Source of the DNA: Paracoccaceae bacterium
GTDB taxonomy: Bacteria; Pseudomonadota; Alphaproteobacteria; Rhodobacterales; Rhodobacteraceae
DNA: 64,000 nt
NCBI GenBank assembly: GCA_024236495.1
Contig: JACKKJ010000005.1
Coordinates: forward strand, 1-64,000
Direction of reading: 5' to 3'
Below, piece by piece: positions 1 through 8,568 of this stretch. The number at the start of each line of letters is the position of its first letter. Position 1 is the first letter of the stretch. The notes beneath the pieces are model-generated. The model did no database searches. It had not been told where the DNA came from and saw nothing but the letters and a program-made list of their open reading frames with translations. A program made the translations under genes and the position numbers.

Positions 1-36
1 AGGTATTTGGGGCAAGATGAAGGGGCAGGGCAGTCA

Positions 37-948
37 TCAGGTCGCCGCCAGTTCGGCCCGCACCTCGTCGAGGATCTTCCTGGCGGGTGATCCGGTGATC
101 TTCTGGATGTCGTCCTGGTATTTCAGGATCGCGCCCAGCGTGTCGGCGATCACCTCTGGCGAGAGTGATATGACGTCGAGCGCCAGCAGGCATTTCGCCC
201 AGTCGATGGTCTCGGCGACGCCAGGTTTCTTGAACAGGTCTTCGGTGCGCAGTTTCTGGACGAAGGCAACGACCTCGCGGCTGAGCCGTTCGGTGGCCTC
301 CGGTGCGCGGGCGTGGACGATCTGCATCTCGCGGGTGAAGTCGGGATAGTCGACCCAGTGGTAGAGGCAGCGGCGCTTCAGCGCGTCGTGGACCTCGCGG
401 GTGCGGTTCGATGTCAGGATGACGATCGGCGGTTCGGGGGCCCTGATCGTGCCAAGTTCGGGGATCGTTACCTGAAAGTCCGAGAGCGCCTCGAGGAGGA
501 AAGCCTCGAAGGGTTCGTCGGTGCGGTCCAGTTCGTCGATGAGAAGGACCGGCGCGCCACCCGGCTGGGGCCGCATCGCGGCAAGCAGCGGGCGTTCGAT
601 CAGGTAATCCTCGGTGAAAAGCTCTGAGCGCAGCGCGTCGCGATCGGCGCCGCCGCCCGCCTCGGCGGTGCGGATGGCGATCATCTGCGCCGCGAAGTTC
701 CAGTCGCAGACGGCCGATGCGGCGTCGAGCCCCTCGTAGCACTGAAGCCGGATCAGCCTGCGGCCGAGCGCCGACGCGATCGCCTTGGCGATCTCGGTCT
801 TGCCGACGCCGGCCTCTCCCTCCAGAAAGAGCGGGCGCCCGAGCCTGAGCGACAGGAAGACGACGGTCGCCAGGGCGCGGTCGCAGACATAGTCCTGGCC
901 CGACAGCAGGCGTTCGACGTCGTCTATGGTTTCGGCTGTGCGTGACAC
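37..948 (-). CDS. MoxR-family AAA+ ATPase (CoxD-like)
   Basis: A 303-aa AAA+ ATPase of the MoxR group, the cytosolic chaperone-like ATPases that usually work with a von Willebrand factor A partner to mature metalloenzymes or complexes. Walker A GEAGVGKT is at residues 44-51 and Walker B LLIDELD at about 135-141. A sensor-1-like TSN and an arginine-rich stretch (KRRC) follow. The short form and the sequence around Walker B resemble CoxD. The usual VWA partner (CoxE) would lie downstream, off the left edge. A form II cox operon lies 20 kb away, so a role in its maturation is possible but only inferred. Confidence 0.85.
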   Translation of the reverse strand: MSRTAETIDDVERLLSGQDYVCDRALATVVFLSLRLGRPLFLEGEAGVGKTEIAKAIASALGRRLIRLQCYEGLDAASAVCDWNFAAQMIAIRTAEAGGGADRDALRSELFTEDYLIERPLLAAMRPQPGGAPVLLIDELDRTDEPFEAFLLEALSDFQVTIPELGTIRAPEPPIVILTSNRTREVHDALKRRCLYHWVDYPDFTREMQIVHARAPEATERLSREVVAFVQKLRTEDLFKKPGVAETIDWAKCLLALDVISLSPEVIADTLGAILKYQDDIQKITGSPARKILDEVRAELAAT

Positions 949-1051
949 GATGCGCTGGTCCCCTTTCGCGGTGGCGCCATGCTGGCAGATCGGACCGCGC
1001 GGTCAAGCCTTGCCGTGGCCGGCGGATATGCGACCAAAGGACCGGTTTCCC

Positions 1052-1318
1052 CTAGTCTTCGAGGCGGAAGACCTTGTCGCGTGCGGTCTGGCCGCGCACC
1101 AGAACCAGCCGTGACTTCGCCACGCCAAGCTCTGAAGCCAGGAGCTTGCGCACCGCATCGTTCGCCTTGCCGTCCTCGGGGACGACGGTCACATAGACGC
1201 GGATCGCGCCGCCCTCGATCACGACGGCATTGCGCGAGGCGCGCGGTGTCACGCGCACCGCGATCTCGGCCCCGGGGTGCGCCAGATGTTCGAGTGTGCC
1301 CATGCCGCTTCCTGACAC
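1052..1318 (-). CDS. DUF167 (YggU-family) protein
   Basis: An 88-aa protein of the DUF167/YggU family, recognised from the run of short strands ending in a VRG-T-R-K-F motif and the central VTPRAS-N segment. Function is unknown in the family. An internal Met five codons in (MGTLEH) is an equally good start. It stands alone between the MoxR gene and the divergent deacetylase gene. No membrane segment or signal is visible. Confidence 0.8.
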   Translation of the reverse strand: MSGSGMGTLEHLAHPGAEIAVRVTPRASRNAVVIEGGAIRVYVTVVPEDGKANDAVRKLLASELGVAKSRLVLVRGQTARDKVFRLED

Positions 1319-1413
1319 GGCTTTTCGTCGAAGCCAACCGCCTAGGCGCGGTCAACCTCTTGCCCGGGTCATGGCGGCGCGCCAGACTGCTGCGGATGGA
1401 ACGGAGCCCGCAG

Positions 1414-2514
1414 ATGACCACTGCCTTCTTCACTGACGAACGCTGTTTCTGGCACGGCGGAGGCAACTATGTGCTGACCATCCCCGTGGGTGGGTTGGTG
1501 GAGCCTGGCGGCAGCCTGCCAGAAACGCCCGAGGCCAAGCGCCGCCTGCGCAACCTGATCGAGGTGTCTGGGCTTGTGCGTGATCTTGATGTCCGGTCCG
1601 CCCCCACGGCCACGCAAGAGGATCTGCTTCGGGTCCATCCCGCCAGCTATCTGGATGCCTTCAAGGCGGCATCGGATGCGGGTGGGGGAGAGCTTGGGTT
1701 GCGCACGCCCTTCGGGCCCGGCGGTTACGAGATTGCCGCCCTGTCTGCGGGGCTCGCGACGGGCGCGCTGACGGCGGTGCTTCGCGGCATGGCGAAGCGC
1801 GCCTATGCGCTGTCGCGGCCGCCGGGCCATCATTGCCTGCCCGACTGGCCGAACGGCTTTTGTCTTCTCAACAATATCGCGGTCGCGATCCGCGCGGCGC
1901 AGGCCGCGGGCCTGGTGCGGCGCGTCGCGGTGGTCGACTGGGACGTGCACCACGGTAACGGGACCGAGGCCATCTTCCTGTCCGACCCGGAGGTTCTGAC
2001 CGTCTCGCTGCATCAGGAACACAACTATCCGCTCGATACCGGTGGCGCGGGGGTGCGCGGCGAGGGCAAGGGGCATGGTTTCAACATCAACGTTCCCCTG
2101 CCGCCCGGGACCGGCCACGCCAGCTATCTCGAGGCGATGGAGCGGATCGTCCTGCCCGCCCTTCACCGCTTTCGGCCCGAGGTCATCATCGTCGCGTCGG
2201 GCTACGACGCCTCGGCGATGGATCCCCTGGGGCGGATGCTGGCCACGGCAGAGACATTTCGGCTGATGACCCGGCAGATCGTGGCGGTTGCGCAGGAGGC
2301 TTGCGGCGGCAGGGTCGTCATGGTGCATGAAGGGGGGTATTCCGAACTGCATGCCCCTTTCTGCGCCCATGCGGCGATCGAGGAACTGGCGGGCAGTGCC
2401 GCCCATGCGCCCGACCCGCTGGCCGACACCTTGCGCGCGCGCCAGCCGGGGGCGGAGTGGCAGGCGCATGTCTCGGCCCACATCGGGCGCCTCGCCGACT
2501 GGTTTCACGCCTGA
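1414..2514 (+). CDS. Class II histone deacetylase-family amidohydrolase
   Basis: A 366-aa zinc deacetylase of the arginase/HDAC fold. Active-site landmarks are all present: the PGHH pair at residues 139-140, the zinc ligands of the DWDVHHGNG block (D177, H179), a later zinc aspartate in SGYDAS (D265), and the catalytic tyrosine in EGGY. Bacterial members act on acetylated polyamines, amino acids or small amides, and the substrate here is not evident. I start at the ATG preceded by an ACGGAG Shine-Dalgarno; an ATG six codons earlier at 1396 is in frame. The stop overlaps the next start (TGATG), so the two are translationally coupled. Confidence 0.88.
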   Translation: MTTAFFTDERCFWHGGGNYVLTIPVGGLVEPGGSLPETPEAKRRLRNLIEVSGLVRDLDVRSAPTATQEDLLRVHPASYLDAFKAASDAGGGELGLRTPFGPGGYEIAALSAGLATGALTAVLRGMAKRAYALSRPPGHHCLPDWPNGFCLLNNIAVAIRAAQAAGLVRRVAVVDWDVHHGNGTEAIFLSDPEVLTVSLHQEHNYPLDTGGAGVRGEGKGHGFNINVPLPPGTGHASYLEAMERIVLPALHRFRPEVIIVASGYDASAMDPLGRMLATAETFRLMTRQIVAVAQEACGGRVVMVHEGGYSELHAPFCAHAAIEELAGSAAHAPDPLADTLRARQPGAEWQAHVSAHIGRLADWFHA

Positions 2515-3494
2515 TGCGCGGCCACGACCGCGCGAAAGGCGCACCGCTGCACCTGGACGCAGAGGCGCTTGACGCGCTGGGCATCGGTGCGGGGGCTGCC
2601 GCGGATGCGATCGAGGCGGTGATCGCGGCGGCCGTTGCGGGGCGGGCCTGGGCCGCGCCGAAGACGGCGCTGCATCCGCCCGACGGCCGCACCGTCATGT
2701 CGATGATCGCGGTGGCTGACGATCCTCCGGTGGTCGCTGTCAAGGCGCTTGTCTTGAATGCCGCGAACGCGGAGCGGGCGCTGCCCGAGATCAACGCGAC
2801 GGTGCTGCTTCTGGATGCGGCGACCGGATGCGCGCTGGCGACGCTGGACGGAAACTGGATCACCGCCACCCGGACGGCCGCGCTTGCCATGGTGGCGGGC
2901 CGGTGGCTGGCGCGGCCGGATGCGTCGCGTGCCGCCTTCGTCGGCGCGGGGGTGCAGGCGCGGGCCAATCTGCGCGCAATGGCAGAGCTTTTCCCGTTGA
3001 CCGGGGTATCGGTCTTTGGCCGGGGCGCGGTCAATCTCCGGTTGTTTCAGGACCTGGCCGAAAGGCTCGGGCTGGAGGTCACCGTCGTGTCGGATGCCGC
3101 CAGCGCGGTCGCCGGGGCGGATCTTGTCGTCACCTCGGTGTCGCAGTCGGGCGCCTTCGCACCGGCGCTTGATCCGCGCGGGCTTGAGCCCGGGGTTTTC
3201 GTGGCGATGGTGGATTTGGGCCGTTCGTGGGATCGCGCCGGGCTTGCCGCATTTGACCGTCTGGTCGTTGACGATCTGGCGCAGGAGCGCGCGATGGCCG
3301 ATCCGCTTGTGCCGTTGGAATGCTCTGCCGGCGACCTTTGCGGGCTTGTGACAGGGGCGTTTCCGGGCCGGCAGGAACCGTCAGAGCGGGCAGCGTTCGT
3401 TTCGCGTGGCCATGCCCTTGGCGACCTCGCGCTTGCCGCGCTTGCCTGGAGGCTCCATTGCGGGCAACCGGCGCAACGCGACCCTGCTTTCTGA
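2514..3494 (+). CDS. Ornithine cyclodeaminase/mu-crystallin family protein
   Basis: A 326-aa NAD(P)-dependent enzyme of the ornithine cyclodeaminase/mu-crystallin family. Family members include ornithine cyclodeaminase, alanine dehydrogenase and delta1-pyrroline-2-carboxylate reductase. The pattern is typical: a substrate-domain T-x-RTAA segment, then a Rossmann GAGVQARANL motif near residue 145. The start codon overlaps the deacetylase stop by one base, so the pair is probably made together. One reading is that the deacetylase releases an amino acid or diamine that this enzyme then cyclises or reduces, but nothing in the sequence fixes the substrate. A LacI-type regulator follows. Confidence 0.85.
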   Translation: MRGHDRAKGAPLHLDAEALDALGIGAGAAADAIEAVIAAAVAGRAWAAPKTALHPPDGRTVMSMIAVADDPPVVAVKALVLNAANAERALPEINATVLLLDAATGCALATLDGNWITATRTAALAMVAGRWLARPDASRAAFVGAGVQARANLRAMAELFPLTGVSVFGRGAVNLRLFQDLAERLGLEVTVVSDAASAVAGADLVVTSVSQSGAFAPALDPRGLEPGVFVAMVDLGRSWDRAGLAAFDRLVVDDLAQERAMADPLVPLECSAGDLCGLVTGAFPGRQEPSERAAFVSRGHALGDLALAALAWRLHCGQPAQRDPAF

Positions 3495-3588
3495 CCCCGG
3501 CCCCCTGACCCCGGCCCCTGACCCGTGCCGCAAGCCCGGCCCTAGAAGCCCATTGCCGCGGCAAAAAAAGACATCAATAATACATCAA

Positions 3589-4626
3589 ATGACTCATCGC
3601 TTTCCGATCAAGGAAATCGCGCTTCAGGCGGGGCTTTCCACCGCGACCGTGGATCGGGCGCTGAATGCGCGTGCCCATGTCAGTGCGCAGACCCGGCGCC
3701 GTATCGCGGACGCGCTGGCCGAGCTGGAGGCCCAGGAAAGCCAGCTTGACGCTCGAGGCCGCCGACTGTTCGTCGATGTCGTCATCGAGGCGCCAGAGCG
3801 CTTCACCCGCATGATCCGCGCCGTTACAGCCCATGTGTTGCCGACGCTCGGGCCGGCCGTCCTTCGCCCCCGGTATTCAATGCGCGATGTGATGGATGAG
3901 GCGGAGACGCTGGCCATCCTTGACCGGATCGCGCGGCGTGGTAGCCGGGGTGTCCTGGTCAAGTTGCGCGACAGCGGCCCAATCCGTGATGCCCTGGCGG
4001 GCCTGGGCGCGCGTGGCATTCCGGTTGTGGCGATCTTCACCGATATTGCGGCGCCTGCACGGCTTGCCTTTGCCGGTCCGGAAAACGCGCGGGCCGGCGA
4101 CACGGCCGCATGGCTTGTGGCGCGGATGCTGCACGGAACGGGGGCAGTCCTTGTGTCACAGTGCCAACCCAGCTTTCTGGGCGAGGAAGCCCGGCGCCGC
4201 GCCTTCTTGAACGGTCTGGCCCGTCTGCGTCCCGAACTGTCCTGTGTGGAGGCCGTCGGTGGCACGATGACGGGGCTTTCGATCGGAGAGGCCGTGACAC
4301 AGGCGGCCCGCGCCGAGCCTGCCATCCGCGCCGTCTATTCGATCGGGGGCTGCAACGTCGCAGTACTGGATGCGCTGGAACGGGAGGGAATCCGGCCGGA
4401 CCTGTACATCGCCCACGACCTCGATGAGGAGAACCGCCGGCTCCTGGCGCAGAACTGGATCGACATCGTTCTTCATCACGATATCGCAGAGGATCTGCGC
4501 GCGGCATTCCTGCATCTTCTGGCCTACCATCGTCTTGTGCCGCCCCTGCCGGAGCTTGCGCCAAGCGAGGCGCAGATCCTGACACCGGCAAACCTGCCGC
4601 CCGCGAACCGGCCCGCCGGGGCTTGA
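3589..4626 (+). CDS. LacI-family transcriptional regulator
   Basis: A 345-aa repressor with an N-terminal LacI helix-turn-helix (KEIALQAGLSTATVDRALN, residues about 7-25) and a periplasmic-binding-protein-like effector domain. The leader is A/T-rich with no clear Shine-Dalgarno, so the message may be leaderless or weakly translated. The upstream ORF reads further in frame, but the first residues of the HTH fix this start. It sits 94 bp downstream of the deacetylase/cyclodeaminase pair on the same strand, so control of that pair is plausible. The effector is unknown; a sugar or polyol would be typical. Confidence 0.85.
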   Translation: MTHRFPIKEIALQAGLSTATVDRALNARAHVSAQTRRRIADALAELEAQESQLDARGRRLFVDVVIEAPERFTRMIRAVTAHVLPTLGPAVLRPRYSMRDVMDEAETLAILDRIARRGSRGVLVKLRDSGPIRDALAGLGARGIPVVAIFTDIAAPARLAFAGPENARAGDTAAWLVARMLHGTGAVLVSQCQPSFLGEEARRRAFLNGLARLRPELSCVEAVGGTMTGLSIGEAVTQAARAEPAIRAVYSIGGCNVAVLDALEREGIRPDLYIAHDLDEENRRLLAQNWIDIVLHHDIAEDLRAAFLHLLAYHRLVPPLPELAPSEAQILTPANLPPANRPAGA

Positions 4627-4676
4627 CCCCGCCGCCACGGCATCCGACATCAGGGCAAGCGACCAAGGAGTGCGCA

Positions 4677-5255
4677 ATGCCCGATCCGAACCATGCCGCC
4701 ATGGAGTTCCTGCTGACGCGCCGTTCGCGCCCGCCACGGACCCTGACCACACCGGTTCCGACCCGGGCGGAACTGTTGCCGATCCTGACGGCAGGTGCGC
4801 GCGTCCCCGATCACGGCAAGCTTGAGCCCTGGCGCTTCATCGTGCTGGAACGGCCCGCCTTGCAGCGGCTGGCACAGGCCGCGCGGGAACGGGGCGCCGA
4901 GCTGGCCATGGACCCGGAGCGGATCGCGAAGGGTGTGGCGCAATTCGCCGACGCGCATCTGGCGATCGTCGTGGTAAAGGTGCCACGAGACACGGCAAAG
5001 GTTCCCGAGATCGAACAGACACTTTCTGCAGGGGCTGCGTGTCTTTCGCTGGTCAATGCCGCGCTTGCCTCCGGCTGGGGGGCGGCCTGGCTGACGGGCT
5101 GGCACGTTCACGACCCGGAATTCGCAACCCGGGCCCTTGGACTGGCACCGGGCGAGTGGGTCGCCGGGGTGATCCATGTCGGCACCGAGACGTCCGCCCC
5201 CCCCGACCGGCCCCGCCCCGATCTTGACGGGGTCACGACATGGGTGACGGCGTGA
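4677..5255 (+). CDS. Nitroreductase-family protein (YdjA-like)
   Basis: A 192-aa FMN-dependent nitroreductase-fold protein of the short, single-domain YdjA type. The FMN-phosphate arginine motif RRSRPP lies near residues 14-19, with the family KLEPWRF block at about 44 and a C-terminal GW-AAWLTGW segment. It starts 6 bases after a strong AAGGAG. It overlaps the next gene by 16 bp, suggesting co-transcription. The physiological substrate of this subfamily is not known. Confidence 0.85.
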   Translation: MPDPNHAAMEFLLTRRSRPPRTLTTPVPTRAELLPILTAGARVPDHGKLEPWRFIVLERPALQRLAQAARERGAELAMDPERIAKGVAQFADAHLAIVVVKVPRDTAKVPEIEQTLSAGAACLSLVNAALASGWGAAWLTGWHVHDPEFATRALGLAPGEWVAGVIHVGTETSAPPDRPRPDLDGVTTWVTA

Positions 5256-5947
5256 TCCTTTCCGCCTTTCTTGCCGCGCTCGGTCAGTTGGGAGACCGCC
5301 GCTTCCTCAAGGTCGTGATCCTGGGGCTGGCACTGTCGCTGGCGCTGCTTGCCGGCGCCTATGCCGGGCTGATCCTGGTGATCGACATCTTCACCCCCGA
5401 TACGCTGAGCCTGCCCTGGATCGGTGAGGTCGACGGGCTGCACACCCTTCTGGGCTGGAGTTCGCTTGTCGCCATGTTGGTGCTGTCGATCTTCCTGATG
5501 GTGCCGGTCGCGGCGGCTTTTTCGGGGCTCTTCCTGGACACGGTGGCCGACGCGGTCGAGGCGCGGCACTATCCACACCTGCCGCCCGCGCCGCGCGTGC
5601 CCTTGGGCGACGCGGCGATCGATGCGGTGAACTTCACCGGCATCCTGATTGGCGTGAACCTATTGGCGTTGATGCTGTGGTTCTTCGCGGGACCACTTGC
5701 GCCCTTCGTTTTCTGGGGGCTGAACGGCTATCTGATCGGGCGGGAATACTTCCAGATGGCCGCCATGCGCCGGATCGGGCGACAGGCGGCACGGCAACTG
5801 CGCCGAGACAATCGCCTGACGATCCTTGCGGCGGGGATGCTGATGGCGGCGCCGCTTGTGGTGCCTGTCGTCAACCTGTTCGTGCCGGTTCTTGGCGCGG
5901 CGACCTTCACCCACATCTTCCACCGGCTGAACCGCGCGGCGCGCTGA
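5240..5947 (+). CDS. EI24 domain / CysZ-like membrane protein
   Basis: A 235-aa integral membrane protein with about five to six hydrophobic helices (residues roughly 20-50, 70-100, 130-160 and 190-225). It matches the EI24/CysZ group. CysZ proteins import sulfate in some bacteria; the function of the alphaproteobacterial branch is not established. It starts inside the 3' end of the nitroreductase gene, 16 bp before that stop, which implies translational coupling. Confidence 0.75.
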   Translation: MGDGVILSAFLAALGQLGDRRFLKVVILGLALSLALLAGAYAGLILVIDIFTPDTLSLPWIGEVDGLHTLLGWSSLVAMLVLSIFLMVPVAAAFSGLFLDTVADAVEARHYPHLPPAPRVPLGDAAIDAVNFTGILIGVNLLALMLWFFAGPLAPFVFWGLNGYLIGREYFQMAAMRRIGRQAARQLRRDNRLTILAAGMLMAAPLVVPVVNLFVPVLGAATFTHIFHRLNRAAR

Positions 5948-5983
5948 TCCGCCGCGTCGGGGCGCGCGCGGGGGGCAAACGCG

Positions 5984-6270
5984 TCAGTTTGTCCCGGGCG
6001 CGGTGGAGTTCAGCCGTCCGAACCAGTCCAGATCGTAGATGGTGATCCAGCCCGACAGGATGATCCCGGCGATGATCGACCAAAGGACGATCGTCACCAG
6101 CGTGGTGATCTTGGCCTTCTTCAGGATCTTGGCGTCGGCCGGGGCGCTGGCCGGTGTTCCGGGCGTGACCTCGCCGCTTTCGGCCTGGCTGCCGGGGCGG
6201 ATCTGCAGCACGATGTAGAACACCAGAAACCAGATGACCGCGAAAAGGACGATGCCGCCGGTAAGGTTCA

Positions 6271-6271
<1 letters not shown>
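5984..6271 (-). CDS. DUF1467 small membrane protein
   Basis: A 95-aa protein with two transmembrane helices (residues about 5-24 and 57-77) and a soluble linker. It belongs to the DUF1467 family, which is typical of alphaproteobacteria and commonly lies directly after methylmalonyl-CoA epimerase. Here its ATG shares one base with the epimerase stop (TGATG on the minus strand), so the two are coupled. Function is unknown. Confidence 0.85.
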
Positions 6272-6675
<404 letters not shown>

Positions 6676-6831
6676 GGGCAGGCTCCTTTGCGCTTTGGCG
6701 TCTTATGCGGCGGGCGCGCCGCCGGCGCAAGCGGCAGCGCGCCGCAGGGATCGCCCCGGTGTTTACCCTTCGTTAGCCGAACCGCGCCGAGACTTTGCCG
6801 GTGAGTCGATCCCAGGGCGAGGAGGCAGGCG

Positions 6832-7551
6832 ATGACCGACACGTTCGACACATTTCAGCCGGTGAACCGGCCGACACCCGCAGAACCCCTGCGCGGGCTG
6901 ACGGTTCTTGTGGTTGAAGACAGCCGCTTCGCGTCAGAGGCGCTTCGGCTGATGTGCCTGCATTCGGGCGCGCGCGTCCGCCGGGCCGATTGCCTCCGCT
7001 CGGCGGAACGGCATCTGTCGACCTACCGGCCATCGGTCACGATCGTGGACCTGGGCCTGCCGGACGGATCGGGCCTCGACCTGATCGGGCGGCTCGACGG
7101 GCGGGTGCCGCGGCTGCCGGTGATCCTTGCGACAAGCGGCGATCCGGGGATGGAAAGTGCGGCCCGCGACGCGGGTGCGCAGGGCTTTCTGGCCAAGCCG
7201 CTTGACGATCTTTGTACCTTTCAGCGCACGGTGATCGGCGCGCTGCCCGGCCATGCGCGCCCCGGACGCTTCGAGGTCAAGGCCACCGCCATCGAGCCGG
7301 ATCCCGCAACGCTGAGAGAGGATCTGGCGATTGCCGGGCGGACCCTGCGCACCGCGACCCCGGGGCCCGAGGCCGATTATGTCGCGCAATTCCTGGCGGG
7401 TCTGGGCCGCAGCACGGCCGACCGGGATCTTGAGGAAGCCGCCGCATCCCTGCGCGGCCTGCCCTTGGGCCAGGCTGCGGAGCGCCTGGAAAAGCTCCGC
7501 GGGCTTGTCGTCGCGCGCCTGCGGGCGGGGCAGGTTGGCGCGCGCCTTTAG
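6832..7551 (+). CDS. Response regulator with REC domain and uncharacterised C-terminal region
   Basis: A 239-aa protein with an N-terminal receiver domain: the acidic VVED pair near residue 28, phospho-acceptor D73 in VDLGLPDGSG, and conserved K122 in LAKPL. The C-terminal ~90 residues are helical and charged with no DNA-binding motif that I can recognise. They could hold a phosphotransfer-like or output helix bundle, but no clear Hpt histidine is visible. No kinase gene adjoins it. The stop codon overlaps that of the convergent acetyltransferase by three bases. Start follows a GGAGG-like site. Confidence 0.85.
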   Translation: MTDTFDTFQPVNRPTPAEPLRGLTVLVVEDSRFASEALRLMCLHSGARVRRADCLRSAERHLSTYRPSVTIVDLGLPDGSGLDLIGRLDGRVPRLPVILATSGDPGMESAARDAGAQGFLAKPLDDLCTFQRTVIGALPGHARPGRFEVKATAIEPDPATLREDLAIAGRTLRTATPGPEADYVAQFLAGLGRSTADRDLEEAAASLRGLPLGQAAERLEKLRGLVVARLRAGQVGARL

Positions 7552-8267
7552 CCCGCGCCGGTGCGTGGGTCGCGGGCGGCCAGGACCGGCGCGGTCAGCG
7601 CCGCAAGCGATTGGCGCTGGCGCCCGTCGGCCGTGAAGTTGTCGGGCGAAAGCCAGCGCCCGTAGGCCGCCTTCAACGCCGGCCATTCGCTGTCGATGGC
7701 GGCGAACCAGGCGGTGTCGCGGTTGCGACCCTTGATGACAGCCGCCTGGCGGAACACCCCTTCGTAGCTGAAGCCGAATCGTTCCGCCGCCCGCCGCGAT
7801 CCGGCGTTCTGGGCGTTGCATTTCCATTCGTAGCGCCGGTATCCCGCGTCGAAGACCCATTGCATCATGAGAAACATGGCCTCGGTCGCCGCGCGTGTCC
7901 TTTGCAGTGCCGGGGAAAACAGGATGTGCCCCACCTCGATCGATCCGGCCTCTGGCGTGATGCGCAGCCAACTGGCCACGCCTTCGGCCTGACCGGTCGC
8001 AAGGTTGCGGATCGCGTAGAACCAGGGGTCGGGCCTGGCCGCCATTCCCGCGACCCAGTCGCCATAGGCCGCCGCCGATGCGAAGGGGCCATAGGGCATG
8101 TAGGCCCAGACCGAATCGTCGGCGCGGGCGGCGCGGTCAAGTTCCGCCGCATGGGCATGGGTCAGCCGTTCAAGGCGGGCATAGCTTCCCTCAAGCGTGG
8201 CCGGGCCGGGCCAGACCGGCGGCCGCCATCCGTTCAGCGCCTCGCCGATGTCGCGCGTTTTTTCCAT
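7548..8267 (-). CDS. GNAT N-acetyltransferase (RimJ/RimL type)
   Basis: A 239-aa acetyltransferase of the RimJ/RimL-like GNAT group, recognised from the segments YGPFASAAAY, IEVGHILFSP and NAGSRRAAERFGFSYEGVFRQ. That last block is the hallmark of the family's C-terminal acetyl-CoA site. Substrate is unknown; members acetylate protein N-termini or small amines. Its last codons run convergently into the response regulator gene. Confidence 0.88.
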   Translation of the reverse strand: MEKTRDIGEALNGWRPPVWPGPATLEGSYARLERLTHAHAAELDRAARADDSVWAYMPYGPFASAAAYGDWVAGMAARPDPWFYAIRNLATGQAEGVASWLRITPEAGSIEVGHILFSPALQRTRAATEAMFLMMQWVFDAGYRRYEWKCNAQNAGSRRAAERFGFSYEGVFRQAAVIKGRNRDTAWFAAIDSEWPALKAAYGRWLSPDNFTADGRQRQSLAALTAPVLAARDPRTGAG

Positions 8268-8362
8268 CGATGCCCCTTTCCGGAACCAATGCCATCAGAT
8301 TCCTGCCGCATTTCTGCGGGAAAGTCCGTCATGGCACAAGCCGCGCAGGCAGGAGAGACGAG

Positions 8363-8479
8363 ATGAAGCTGAGCGTGATCCAGATGGCAAGCAAACCGGC
8401 CGTTGGTTGGGCCTTCTTCGCCTTCAGCGCAGCAACCCTCGCCTTTTCGGTGATCGCGACGGCCGCGTCGGCCTTCTGA
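8363..8479 (+). CDS. Predicted 38-aa single-helix membrane peptide
   Basis: A short reading frame with an AGGAGAG Shine-Dalgarno 5 bases before its ATG. The 38-residue product starts MKLSVIQM. From about residue 13 it is one continuous hydrophobic helix (GWAFFAFSAATLAFSVIATAASAF). It lies alone between an acetyltransferase and aspS, both of which read on the other strand. The ribosome site and helix argue for a real gene; homology is not checked and it could be a chance frame. Confidence 0.5.
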   Translation: MKLSVIQMASKPAVGWAFFAFSAATLAFSVIATAASAF

Positions 8480-8568
8480 GCGGGCCGGTCGGGGCCCGCC
8501 AACGCCAGCGATCGCCCCGGATCCCGGTGGGTCGCGCCGCCGGGCGGACCCTTCCGGCGCGCCCGCCC

